A stretch of 64,000 nucleotides of DNA from Phylloscopus collybita (taxonomy: Eukaryota > Chordata > Aves > Passeriformes > Phylloscopidae): positions 186,001 to 250,000 of the forward strand of contig JAJNNQ010000098.1 in assembly GCA_027886175.1 (NCBI GenBank), read 5' to 3'. Position numbers and translations under genes: made by a program. The first letter of the stretch is position 1; each line of letters starts with the position of its first letter. Of this stretch, positions 10,600 through 20,135 are shown piece by piece. The notes beneath the pieces were generated by a model that worked only from the letters and a program-made list of their open reading frames with translations, had not been told where the DNA came from and did not search any database.

Positions 10600-11485
10600 G
10601 TGAACCAAACAAAATCCTTAAAAGAAAATCCTAATCTTTCCACATACAGTCTGCATTTCTTGGATATTCCTTTCTCCTTGTTCTTGCTCTCTTTATCACA
10701 CACCATATACCAGAGCCGGTCCTCGTCCTGCTGCAGTGTCCAAATGTGCCCCTCCCTTGCCCCGGCACTTCCGGTGGGCACGGCCGGCAGCATCGCAGGC
10801 AGCCGGGGTGTCCTGCAGCCTCATAGGGGCCAGCAGCCACTGCTGTCCCTTGCCTCAACCGTACCTCTCCACACTCCCCTTCAACCAATTCTGTTCCAAG
10901 ACACCAACACTATCCATCCATCCCCTGTTGTCAAGACTCCTTCTCGACTTTCCTTATTGCCCCCTCAGGCATGGATTGTCGAGACCCCTTCTTGACTCCC
11001 CTAAGTGTCCCTCCTGGGCATGGATTGTCGAGACCCCTTCTTGACTTTCCCTTATAGCCCCGTTTGGGCATCCATGTCTTTAATTACTTCTTCAAGAATG
11101 TGTAAACCAACTCCACATTCTTCCAAGGGATTCTTCTGAGATATTTTGGGATCGTCATCCCTTTTGCTGGGGCCCCTTCCCATCTTTACCTTTGCTACCC
11201 TCCATGGGTGCCCTGTTTTACCTGTGCTAGGCTCCATGGGTGCCCTTCCAGGTTTACTCCCTGAAGATCCTATTTTACTCACCGGTGTGATTTTCAGTGG
11301 TCCTTCCCTGTGGACTCTTCACAGACCCCCCTGGTCTGTCACTCATCTGTCTCCTGGACAGTCTTGGGAACCCAATCAATCGCCCTATGCCAGCTGCCAC
11401 CAAGGGGAGCTGATCACCAAAACTGGGTGAGGTGAGGCGTGCCTTCAGCTCCGCTTGCTGCCCGCCAACCCCAGACTGTGGAAAT
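10600..11485 (-). pseudogene. ERV-B leader and gag N-terminal remnants
   Basis: Short minus-strand frames (11282-11052 and 10793-10593) lie between the primer site and the inserted LTR and probably derive from leader, matrix and the proline-rich part of gag. I recognise no strong matrix motif. A three-unit repeat of about 49 bp (10928-11073) lies within it, and stops occur in all frames. Confidence 0.5.
10928..11073. repeat. ~49-bp tandem repeat x3 in ERV-B
   Basis: Units starting near 10928, 10976 and 11025 share TTGTC-A/G-AGAC-CCTTCT-GACT and a C/T-rich spacer with CTC-GGCAT. They are probably a local expansion of coding sequence in the proline-rich part of gag. Confidence 0.75.
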
Positions 11486-11505
11486 ATCCTGGACAAGAGC
11501 CCCCA
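11486..11505 (-). promoter_or_regulatory. ERV-B primer-binding site, tRNA-Pro type
   Basis: The minus strand reads TGGGGGCTCTTGTCCAGGAT, three A bases after the LTR end. This is the proline-tRNA primer site of gammaretroviruses with two inserted bases and one substitution, so annealing would be weakened. Confidence 0.8.
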
Positions 11506-11508
11506 TTT

Positions 11509-11991
11509 TGTTAGGAAAATTAATCCACAAACACCAGAGATTTATGTCCAAAAAGGAGACAGAGGAGTCCTGTTACTTCATTTGAATAAAGGGAGAGGCC
11601 ATGAGGCATTCCCCATAGGGTCTCTCAAATTTTTAGAGGATGTACCCTCCTTTTTATCCTAATTTCCCAGCCACATGTCCTTCTCTCTTTCCCCATTGGC
11701 TGAGTTACTTGAGAGGTACAGACTTCCTGAAACTGCTAATACCCAAGACCACCTACTAATATATACACCCCTTTTTCTTTTCCTTGTGTCAATCAGTGGA
11801 ATTCCTATGGAATTTATGGTTCTTCCCATTGTTTCTTTCATCTCTCAGTATCTGACTTTATTTACCAGCAGGTCCACAGTTTATTTGTAAAGAAAATTCT
11901 CTCTCATTCCTTTGAAAGGCTTTACTCTACAAAGGGAATTTCGCTGTCCTTTGACCTGATGCAGTATATAGGTGCTTTCATGATTTATTTG
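11509..11991 (-). mobile_element. ERV-B 5' LTR
   Basis: The inner end (TGTTAGGAAAA on the + strand) is fixed by the adjacent primer site. On the minus strand a TATATA element lies near 11955 and AAATAAAG near 11855, giving U3-R-U5 order with a long U5. The outer end is obscured by the solo LTR at 11992, and some U3 may continue after 13020. Confidence 0.65.
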
Positions 11992-13015
11992 TGTCATGGT
12001 TTGACACTGGCCAAATGCCAGGCACCCACGAAAGTTGCTTGTTCACTCTCTTCTGCCACAGCTGGGCAGAGGAGAGAAAAAAATAATGAAGGGTTCATGA
12101 GTTAAGGACCAGAAGAAAACACTTCAAGGGCAAAAAAGGCTCAGCTTAGAGGTACAAAGTGAATTTATTACTAACAGAGTCAGAGAAGGATAATGAGAAG
12201 TAAGATAAGCCCTTGAAACACCATTTTCCCCCCCAGCCCCTCCCTCCTTCCCACTGAGAGCGCAGGGAGACAGGGCATGGTGGTTTTGGTCAGATTGTTA
12301 CCTAAGATTTTATTCTGCTGCTCAGGGGGAGGAAGTCCTTCCCTTGCTACGCCCTGAGGTTCCTCCCACAAGAGACAGTTCTCCGTGAAGTTCCTCAGCA
12401 TGGCTCCAATCTCATGAGCAGCAGTCCTCCCAAAACTGCTGCGATGTTGGTCACTCTTCCACGGGGTGCAGTCCTCCAAGGACAGGTTGCTCCAGCCCGG
12501 AAGCAAGGGCTCCCTCTCTCCACTGGGTCTCCCACTGGACCGCAGGCTCCTCCGGGCATCCACCTGCTCCAGTGTGAGCACCTCACCCATGGGCTGAGGA
12601 CGGATCTCTGCATCCCCTATGGATCCCTATGGGCTGCAGGGGGACAGCCTGCTTCACCATGGTCATCTCCATGGCCAGCAGCAAAACCTTGGCTCCGGGG
12701 CTTGGAGCACCTCCTCCTCCTCCTTCTTCACTGACTTTGGTGTCTCCATGTTGTTTCCCTCACATGTTCTCACCTCCTCCTCGTCTCTGGCTAGAAAAAA
12801 AACTGTGTGTACTTTGTTTTGATTTTCTTCCTAAATATGTTGTCACAGAGGCGTTACCACCATCTCTGTCCCAGACTTGCCCAGCAGCATGTCCATCTTC
12901 AGAGACATCAGGGATTGGCTCTGCCGGACATGGTGGAAACTACTAGTAGCTTCTCACAGAAGCCACCTATGTGGCCCCCCCACTACCAAAAACTAGGCCA
13001 TGCAAAACTAACACA
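11992..13015 (-). mobile_element. Solo LTR with perfect 5-bp TSD
   Basis: The + strand starts TGTCATGGTTTGACAC and ends AACTAACACA, flanked by ATTTG on both sides (11987-11991, 13016-13020). The AATAAA signal is on the minus strand (complement of TTTATTACTAAC near 12160). Related sequence is at 15435-15700 and 48606-49695. The 5-bp duplication and 1-kb size fit an ERVL-type LTR. Open frames inside it are chance. Confidence 0.88.
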
Positions 13016-13020
13016 ATTTG

Positions 13021-13739
13021 CTTAGTATCATAGTGTCATATATGTCTTCTATGACTGAATTATACCATCACAAACGTTTTAAATGGTATTGGGATAAGAT
13101 TGTTAGAAAGAAGAAAGTGCACACCTGAAGGGCTATGATTTTTTTGGCATTCCAGAGATGTGGTGAGATGGATTCTATGACTGGAGTGTAGGAATGGAAG
13201 GATATGGGCTCTTTAGGAAAGATAGTGGAGATGAACAGAGGGTGTTGCCCTCTATGCCAAGGACCAGCTGGAGTGCAAGGAGCTCTGCCTGGGGATGGAT
13301 GAAGGGCCAACCAAAGCTTATGGGTCAGGATTAAAGGGAGGACTAGATGATGCGAGACCTGTGCAGTGGGTAAGAAGGCTCAGGATTCAGGCAGGGGGTC
13401 TGTGCCAGTACTCTAGGGATCCACGAATGTGTGTGTGTTTATGAATCTGGAGAGTGTGGGGCAGTGTGCTTTCACTAGTGACTATAACAAGTCCTTACCA
13501 GCCTAAGAGAATGGAGGGGACTTGAGTGTTTATACTTGGGTTTTTTGTGAGTCCTATATGTAGGTGCTATTTAAAGGAGTGCCTTGTCTGTGGCAGTCTC
13601 TGTAGGTGGCTGTATCAGTGTGTGCATGTATGTGCATACACTTAACTTCTCTACTGGTTGAACCTGCAAGCAGGAAAGCAGCATCTGTGTCCCTCAGTGG
13701 ATTCCTGCCCCCCAGGCTGGGCTCCAGCTGTTGGGCAGA
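13021..13739. other. No feature recognised
   Basis: Mixed-composition sequence without a credible frame or recognised repeat. The first part could hold ERV-B U3 remnants. Confidence 0.5.
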
Positions 13740-13925
13740 AGCTGCAGTAGGTGGTCGTTGCCAGTTCTGTTCAGTATTTTTATCAATGATCTGGATGCAG
13801 GAGTTGAATGCACCACTAGCAAGTTTGCTGATGATACCAAACTAGGAGGTGCTGTTGACTCTCTTGAGAGACAAGTTTCCCTGCAGAGGGTTTGAGATGG
13901 ATTGAAGCATTGGGCAGTGATTAAT
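13740..13925 (+). mobile_element. CR1 LINE fragment (RT region)
   Basis: Readable as the CR1 ORF2 reverse transcriptase around its catalytic loop (FINDLD, then [11 protein letters not shown]), so it is in sense on +. It is 5'- and 3'-truncated and frame-broken. Confidence 0.85.
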
Positions 13926-14124
13926 CCCTGGTGGGAGCATGGCATAAAACAAGAAATTTGAGTAAAGTCGGGATGTCAGCACGGTTGACAGAGCACCCAT
14001 CTGATTTCCACACTTGATTTGCTTCACAAATTAGAATGTTTGGAGGGGTAAACCTTGAAAATTGATCATTTCTTGTTTCCCTTTCAGTTGACCAATCCAC
14101 TACTGATATCTGCAGTTATTTCTC

Positions 14125-14715
14125 TGTGCTGGTTTGAAAGCAAAACTAGTGAGACTCTCAGTCAGAGATACAATTTAATAGGAGAAGAGAGGAAAAAAAA
14201 AGGTAAAATAAAATAAATGGAACAATACAACCTGACACCCTGTTGGTCAGGGTGTTTGAAGCAGTCCAAAAGTAAGTCTTCTTGGAGTGGCAGATGTGGT
14301 TCTGTTGGAGTAGAGATGATCTTGAGAGAGAAGAGTCCAGTGATGGTGAGAAGGGTCCAGTCTTCCTCCAGGAATCCAGTGGTACCAGATGAGATGTTCT
14401 TGTCAAAGCAGTGATTCTGTCTGGTGGCTTTTGTCTCTTCTGGGAGTTTAGTGGATAAAAAGCTGCTTGTGAGGTCTCAAACCCTGGATTATATCCAGGT
14501 GGGAATGCTTGGCTCTTCTCCCTGGGCGGAGCATCTCACAATGGGATGATTTCATCCTATGAGTCATGCAATGGGTCCTTGATGGCTCATTAAACAGAGA
14601 TAACTTCTTCTGGGAAGGCATTGTTTGGCTCATTAACAGAAGATAAGGAAAACACTGCCCCACTTTGGCTCTAACGGCTCATGGGGATAGAATACATACC
14701 TTGGGCACAATTTTA
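14125..14715 (-). mobile_element. LTR, third copy of the 1224/7861 family
   Basis: The + strand begins TGTGCTGGTTTGAAAGC, the reverse complement of the 3' end of the 7861 copy, and holds the same TGACACCCTGTTGGTCAGGG block in reverse. The other end is diverged (about 14715) and no target duplication could be set. Confidence 0.75.
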
Positions 14716-14794
14716 CATTGTAATCTAGGACATTCTCCAAACATGCTCCAGGATGACAAAGGAAAGGAATAGATGAAATTGTTAGTATAGCAAT

Positions 14795-15011
14795 TTTGCC
14801 TTTACTGAGAAGGTGGTCAAACCCTGAAACAGGCTTCTTAGAGATGTGGTTGATACCCCAAATCTGTCAGTGTTTAAGAGGCATTTTGACAAGACCCTTA
14901 ATATGCTTTCACTTTTGGTCAGCCCTGAAGTGATCAGGCAGTTGGACTAGAGGATCACTGTAGGTCCCTTTTTAACTGAGCTATTGTATTCTATTCTATT
15001 CTATTCTATAG
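14795..15011 (+). mobile_element. CR1 LINE 3' end with ATTCT repeat tail
   Basis: Diverged CR1 3' untranslated sequence (GGACTAGAGGATCACTGTAGG corresponds to the usual end) finishing in several TATTC units at about 14985-15010, the microsatellite-like tail characteristic of CR1. Confidence 0.8.
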
Positions 15012-15434
15012 AATTTTTACAAAGAATGTTTTTCCTATGGATATATGTATTTGAGTAAAATTATTTCTTTTCATAAGTATTGGGAGATAAAGAAGAATAT
15101 GACTTCTATGACACGATTATAATAAAATTAGCACAAATTAGATATTAATGTTTATGTTATGGATTAGAGCAATTTTATGCTTATATTCAGAGAGCAGAAG
15201 AGAGAAGCATGTGCTTTTTTGGTATAAAAATAATATTTAATACATCAAGAATGGGCAGGTAGCTTTGCCACTTCCAGAAGGGATTTTTTTTTATGGCAAG
15301 GTAAGTTAGTGACTAAGAAATAGGCCAGGCCATAATATCTGAGAAAACATTTATGTTTGTGCAAAAATATGATTTTTATTTCCAGGAGATTGATTGTAAG
15401 GGTTCCTTAACTTTTAATCCATTGTTGATCTACA
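15012..15434. other. No feature recognised
   Basis: AT-rich sequence with no frame, repeat or motif that I can support. Confidence 0.5.
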
Positions 15435-15700
15435 TGGGCTTCAGAGTATGGGCTGCCTCACCATGGTCTTCACCATGGGCTGCAGGGGAGTCTCAGCTCT
15501 GGTTTCTGTAGCACCTTCTCCCCCTCCTTCTTCACTGACTTTTGTGTCTGCAGTTGTTTCTCTCACATATTTTCACTCCTCTCTTCTGACTGCTGCTGGT
15601 GTTGTGCAGGCTTTTCCCCCCCTTCCTAAGCATGTTATCACAGAGGCTCTACCAAGAGCTCACAAGAGGCTTGGGAAGAACAAATTCTGTTACTTAATCA
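15435..15700 (-). mobile_element. Fragment of the 11992-type LTR
   Basis: The + strand shares CACCATGGTCTTCACCATGG and the C/T-rich run followed by TTCTTCACTGACTTT with the LTRs at 11992-13015 and 48606-49695. Both ends are missing. Confidence 0.72.
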
Positions 15701-16519
15701 ACAAACAATAATAAGAATTGAGACTGTGAAATTCATGCAGATTTCAGAAGAAGACTTTTACCCACCTATTTCAGGTAAGGCGTGCAATGGATATTACTAA
15801 TTGTTCAAGAAACAAGTAAGGGGGCTATTATATGAAGACTATTGCTTTCTAATGAAAAGACAAAAATCTCAGGGCATTATCCAGAGTTTTCTTTATATTA
15901 GGTTCAGGACAAAGCAAAAGATACTTTGCTCAAATATCTCACGTGATTGTAAATGACTGTGATCTGCATATTCCTGAAAACCTTGTGTTGGGACCTTCAG
16001 ACAGCACTGTATAGACAGCGGGCCAATAATTTGCAGTGATGATAGGGTTTTTCCTATTCAAAGGTTAACTACTCAGAATTAAATCAAAAACTACTAGCTG
16101 AATATATTATTGGACAAGTATTATTGCCAGCATTTTATATCCTTCTCTGTTCAAGAATCAGAGAATGCTAAATGTTAAAGAGAACCCCAGTGACTTCAGG
16201 AATTATTAAAATAACCCATCCTGTTTTCCATTGTGATAGGTTCCCAGAAAGTGCTTTAAAACATTTATATATGAAGGAACAACTACAGTTTTGTATTGCA
16301 AGGGAAGGTGTTGGCCCATAATACTAAAACTGGGCATTAGATCATCCACTAGCTTCTGCAATATTCACTTGTAGATATGAGTCATATTTCAACATCTCCA
16401 ATTCCCTGATGCTGACAAGCTAAGCAACTTCTTTTGTCTTTGGGAGTTCTTTGGTGATTAACTTCTTGGCAGTTATATGAAAGTACAATACAGTAGAAAT
16501 AGTCACCTGTTTACTTTGC
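15701..16519. other. No feature recognised
   Basis: AT-rich, no frame above background, no repeat recognised. Confidence 0.5.
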
Positions 16520-16521
16520 CT

Positions 16522-16700
16522 GAATCACAGAATCACAGGATCATAGAAAAGCTTGGATTGGAAGGGACCTTCAAGATCATCTAGTTCCAACCCTCCTGCT
16601 ATGGGCAGGGAACCTTTCAATAGACCTGGCTGATCAAAGCCCCATCCAGCCTGGCCTTGAACACCATCACTCACCAAGGTGAACAGCTCCAGTGCAGGCA
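16522..16700 (-). mobile_element. CR1 LINE 3' end fragment
   Basis: The + strand reads as the reverse of the CR1 terminus (ATCACAGAATCACAGGATCA, then GGAAGGGACCTTCAAGATCA). A 5'-truncated insertion on the minus strand. Confidence 0.88.
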
Positions 16701-17163
16701 TTTCCCCCAGCAGAACAGGGGATTGTTGCGAATGGGGCAAGTTTCTAGAGTCAGGGGAACAGTAGGAGTGCCAAGATCCATATGGTTGGCAGTTCACACT
16801 GGAGCGATGACTCAGCAGGGGTGGAGCCAGCAGAGACGGTGTCTACCCTCACTTTCTTATAAGGGGCCCCTAAGGAGCATGAGCAACCCACAGCAAAACC
16901 AAGAAAGCTGGCAAACAGGGCATGCCACATCAGCCAGGGCGTAGCATGGCAGTTTTCTAGGAAGGGCGTATAGGAAGGGCTCCTCTCTGTAGGAGGCCAC
17001 TCCACCAGCCCAGTGGGAGAATCAAGGTAAAAGCAAACCAGCAACTAGGCACCAGTCTGTGACCATATGGGAGCAGCTAAAAGAGGCAGTGAAAAGACCC
17101 AGTAGTTGCTGAAGAAGGGCAGAAAGAGATCTTTTCATCCTCGATCTTACTAATGTAGCGTCT
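16701..17163. other. Unassigned between two CR1 fragments
   Basis: No long frame. Part may be diverged CR1 or LTR sequence, but I see no diagnostic motif. Confidence 0.4.
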
Positions 17164-17463
17164 AGTGTAGGCTCCCTCAGGTATGATCCTACACTTGGGT
17201 CATGGCAATCCCAGGCACATCTACAGGTTGGGTGGAGAAGTGATTGAGAGCAGCCCTGTGGAGAAAGACTTGGGGGTGATGGTTGAGGAAAAAGTCAACA
17301 TGAGCTGGCAGTGTGCACTCACAGCCCAGAAAGCGAACTAAATCCTGGACTGCATCAAAAGGAGAGTGGCCAGCAGGTTGAGGGAGGCAATTCCTCCTGT
17401 CTACTCTTGTGAGACCCCACCTGGAGTACTGTGTACAGTTCTGGTGTCCCCAACATAAGAAGG
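17164..17463 (+). mobile_element. CR1 LINE, left half (split by ERVL provirus)
   Basis: CR1 ORF2 3' part in sense (GGAGTACTGTGTACAGTTCT, then GGTGTCCCCAACATAAGAAG). It stops at the ERVL LTR, and the next CR1 bases appear after the provirus at 33194. The two halves make one continuous CR1. Confidence 0.9.
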
Positions 17464-17730
17464 TGTTCTAGGGTGACTTTATGATGCTTGTATCCCCAAT
17501 TGTCTGTTCTGTATGTGCTGTTTATTAAGTTCTGTACCTTTAAAGTGGTTCTGGGAGCAAAGGGGGAGAAAGAAGCAGCGCGTGGTTTGTTTTGAGAAAA
17601 CTGCCTGACTCCCACATGTCTTTGCTCCGGTGGTTCGTCTGAGGCACAGACAGCAGTGGGACAGATCTCCCGTGCTTTCCAGAGGAACCCCTTTGGGGGT
17701 TTCCTCCCAAATTTTTCCTAAACCAAGACA
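17464..17730 (+). mobile_element. ERVL provirus 5' LTR (short form)
   Basis: Begins TGTTCTAGGGTGACTTTATG and ends CCTAAACCAAGACA. Compared with the solo LTR of the same family at 59618-60937 it lacks about 380 bp between TGCT and TTCCAGAGG, including the AATAAA-containing part. The 3' LTR has the same deletion. Confidence 0.88.
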
Positions 17731-17741
17731 TATATTTTTAT

Positions 17742-17759
17742 TGGCACCCAACTGCAGGG
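17742..17759 (+). promoter_or_regulatory. ERVL provirus primer-binding site
   Basis: TGGCACCCAACTGCAGGG lies 11 bases after the LTR. It resembles the Lys-1,2 tRNA site (TGGCGCCCAACGTGGGG) with a few mismatches. The 11-base spacer is longer than usual. Confidence 0.7.
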
Positions 17760-17834
17760 CAAGAGAGAGTGGAAAAACTTGCATTGATTGCATTTTTGGT
17801 TGTACTTTGTGTGGGGATAGAGTAGTCAGTAGTC

Positions 17835-18434
17835 ATGTTGCTCCTTGAATTCCCAATGTCTCATGGAATGGAGTCCTTTCTGTGTTTCTGTTCCCTAGGC
17901 TTTTTTGAGGTTTTAATACCTTTCTGGTCCCTAGGTTTGTTTTCTTATCCAGAGATAGCTCCAGTGTTGTCCCTAACACATAGCTTTTACACTAGAGGTA
18001 CACGAATTAGGATAGCTATTCTCCTGGGTTCAGTGATTATGATTTATAGGAAGCTTCTGCAGGTACTGGAGTTTGTGCCAGGTATGTTTGGTTTATGGCT
18101 TCTTCGTCCTACCCTGCATCCTAGTTCCAGTAGCATGTTTTGGGGATTTATTAATAATTGCACCCAGTTTGTTAGAGGGGATGAAGCTTTTCAGTCCTTT
18201 CTTTCCTTCTTCTCTTTTGAATCGGTCACATCACTTTTAGAGAATGTTCAGTGTCCCCTGCATGTTAAAGAAACCACTTTCCTGGTATTTAATCTGGTGG
18301 CCTTCCTCTATATGGTTTTCAGCTTGTCTAGAATCAGGTCTGAGATTTCCAGAGGGGCTGATGAGACTGCTGACCTAGAAGTAGACCCAGAAGTAGACCC
18401 AGGTGTGAAAAATCCCCAATGGTGTGGAGAATGA
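17835..18434 (+). CDS. Hydrophobic pre-gag open frame of ERVL provirus, function unknown
   Basis: A 199-codon frame lies between primer site and gag. I do not recognise it. The protein has several hydrophobic stretches (about residues 12-35, 58-78 and 148-166), aromatic- and leucine-rich runs, and an acidic C-terminal tail with a repeated EVDPEVDPG motif, so it looks like a multi-pass or tail-exposed membrane protein. It is unbroken although the adjacent gag has a stop. Its position in the leader would put it first on the genomic RNA. It could be an accessory protein, a capture, or a long chance frame; the composition argues against chance but does not settle it. Confidence 0.55.
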   Translation: MLLLEFPMSHGMESFLCFCSLGFFEVLIPFWSLGLFSYPEIAPVLSLTHSFYTRGTRIRIAILLGSVIMIYRKLLQVLEFVPGMFGLWLLRPTLHPSSSSMFWGFINNCTQFVRGDEAFQSFLSFFSFESVTSLLENVQCPLHVKETTFLVFNLVAFLYMVFSLSRIRSEISRGADETADLEVDPEVDPGVKNPQWCGE

Positions 18435-18518
18435 GAGAGAATGGGCTGAACCTTGAAAGAATTTCCTGATCCCCCAGCTTGGTAATTTTCACGTGAACAA
18501 ATTCAGAAGCCAGATGAG

Positions 18519-19440
18519 GTGGGGAAATATCTGGAGGAGAACTGCCATGATGATTCTGAGAATAAAAAGCTCATTGCAATAAGCTGGGCCCTGGCATATG
18601 CTTATCACACACTGCTAGATACTGTAGGACAGCAGATAGATGCAGGGGGGCAGGGAGATAAATCAGCAGCTATCCCAGTCACTCGGGCTGCAGCCAATAC
18701 CCCAGCTACTCAGACAGCAGCTAAACCAGACAATGAGCCTAAGACACTGGCAGTCACCCCAGCAAAGAAGCGCACACACAAAACTGATCGACCAGTGGAC
18801 GATGATCCAGGTGAAGGACCCTCAGCGCCTCCCGACACAAAATCAGAAGCCCAACAAACTGACACACAATCAGAAGCTGAACCAACTGACACCCAGTCAG
18901 AGGCCGAACCAACTGATACATAATCAGAAACTGAACAAACTGACACAAAATCAGAAGCCAAACCAACTAGCATAAAATCAGAAGCCCAACCAACTGGCAG
19001 CAGATCACAAGCCCAACCAACCAGCAGAAAATCAGAAGCCACTATTGAGTCCTTTTCCCTGAAGAACCTTCTAGGCCTAAGGAAGGATTACACTCGACGA
19101 CCTGATGAATCTATATTTAGTTGGTTAGTCCATCTTTGGGATGCTGCAGGCGAGGCTACAACTCTGGACGGCACGGAAGCGAGGCATTTGGGATCCCTGT
19201 TACATGATCTGGTTATTGACCAAGCAATGATGAGAGAGGCTAACCCTTGCAGTCTCTGGGAACGGGTCCTGGGAAGTGTGGCACAAAGATATCTGTGTGC
19301 AGACGATCTCTATATGCAGCAAACCCAGTGGAAGACCATAAAACAAGGGATTCAACGCTTGAGAGAAATGGCAGTGGCAGAGATTGTCTTCTCAAATGAC
19401 CTAAACACTAGGAACCCAGACTTGGTACCTTGTACACCCG
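18519..19440 (+). pseudogene. gag: ERVL gag (one in-frame stop, 3' end cut)
   Basis: The start at 18519 gives 134 codons to a TAA (18921-18923). The same frame then stays open through a capsid-like segment (SWLVHLWDAAGEA, TEARHLGSLLHDL, SLWERVLGSVAQRY, IQRLREMAVAEIVFS) until it meets foreign LTR DNA at 19442. The first part has an Ala/Thr/Pro-rich linker, then eight units of a nine-residue repeat (18834-19040). It lacks CCHC fingers as far as it goes. The same capsid segment recurs at 6329-6557. It would have been the particle-forming protein of a class III element. Confidence 0.8.
18834..19040 (+). repeat. 27-bp tandem repeat in ERVL gag (about 8 units)
   Basis: Seven full units and a partial one, each GACAC-AATCAGAAGC-AACCAACT-like, encode D/S-T-x-S-E-A-x-P-T. 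The period is a multiple of three and the frame is kept. The fourth unit carries the TAA stop. Confidence 0.9.
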
Positions 19441-19441
19441 T

Positions 19442-19773
19442 TGAAGCCACGGGGGCTCCGGGAGACGGTCTTTTCCCACTTGCTTCAGCTATCCTGTGCT
19501 GCCGCCGCTCCGCTCCTGCCCAGTCGTTTTAGCAGCAGTGTGACTATGACGAAGGAATGATGAAAGGAGGACTTTGTGGGGGTTTATCAATGAGGTTTAT
19601 TGGAATCCCCGAGATGGGGGGCAACTTCACCTCAGAGGGTCTCCCCAGGCAAAGCGGGGACTGCCCAGTGACTGTTGCTTTAATACTGGGGGGGGAACAG
19701 GGGAAAGGGACCAATCAGGCAGTGACTCCAGGCGTGAGACAGGATAGGGAACGAATCCCCTGGGGAGGGGGGA
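19442..19773 (-). mobile_element. LTR fragment between ERVL gag and class II provirus
   Basis: The + strand begins TGAAGCCACGGGGG. On the minus strand there is AATAAACC (about 19600) and an end GTGGCTTCA, so this is the R-U5 side of an LTR unlike its neighbours. Its right part is cut by the class II LTR at 19774, and no matching remainder is seen after 32557. Confidence 0.6.
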
Positions 19774-20077
19774 TGATGCTGTTTAAGATTACAATGACAT
19801 GGACTCCGACTCAGAAGGCTGACAATGACTCAGTTTATTACCCAGGAATTTCTTCCCTTTATACTATTTTACAAAGAACCCACCCAAGGGGTGGAAGAAA
19901 GACAAACTTCTTCAATTACATTGGTCAAGTCAGAGGAACATCAAGAAGTAGTCCCTCCTAGGGAAAGGAATGCAAAACATAGGATACAGTTAGGAAAACA
20001 TGTCCCTTGTTTACAGAGCAGTGCTTGGGAAAGAGTTTCAGAGAAATCAAAACATCACAGCACGAACCATGACTACA
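19774..20077 (-). mobile_element. Class II provirus 3' LTR
   Basis: 304 bp, + strand TGATGCTGTTTAAG to CCATGACTACA. The pair at 32246-32557 is about 312 bp and similar over its whole length. On the minus strand a purine-rich tract (AAAAGGGTGAGA) precedes it at 20078-20089, identifying it as the 3' copy. Confidence 0.88.
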
Positions 20078-20135
20078 TCTCACCCTTTTCTGTTTAAAAA
20101 ACAAAAAAGAAAAAGAAAAGAAAAATGCAAAGTGT

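Larger units (their letters stand above)
9191..11991 (-). mobile_element. ERV-B: gamma-like ERV with proline-type primer site
   Basis: On the minus strand: LTR (from 11509 up to about 11991), primer site (11505-11486), leader and gag start (about 11480-10600), an inserted + strand LTR (9864-10599), gag C-terminal end and zinc finger (9841-9487), and a protease start (about 9335-9195). It then meets element A. Much of capsid and everything after protease are missing. The LTR-AAA-TGGGGGCTC junction is the classic gammaretroviral arrangement. Confidence 0.78.

Noticed and set aside
18834..19040. CRISPR-like spaced repeats
   Set aside because: Units are contiguous without unique spacers and lie in frame within gag of a vertebrate ERV.
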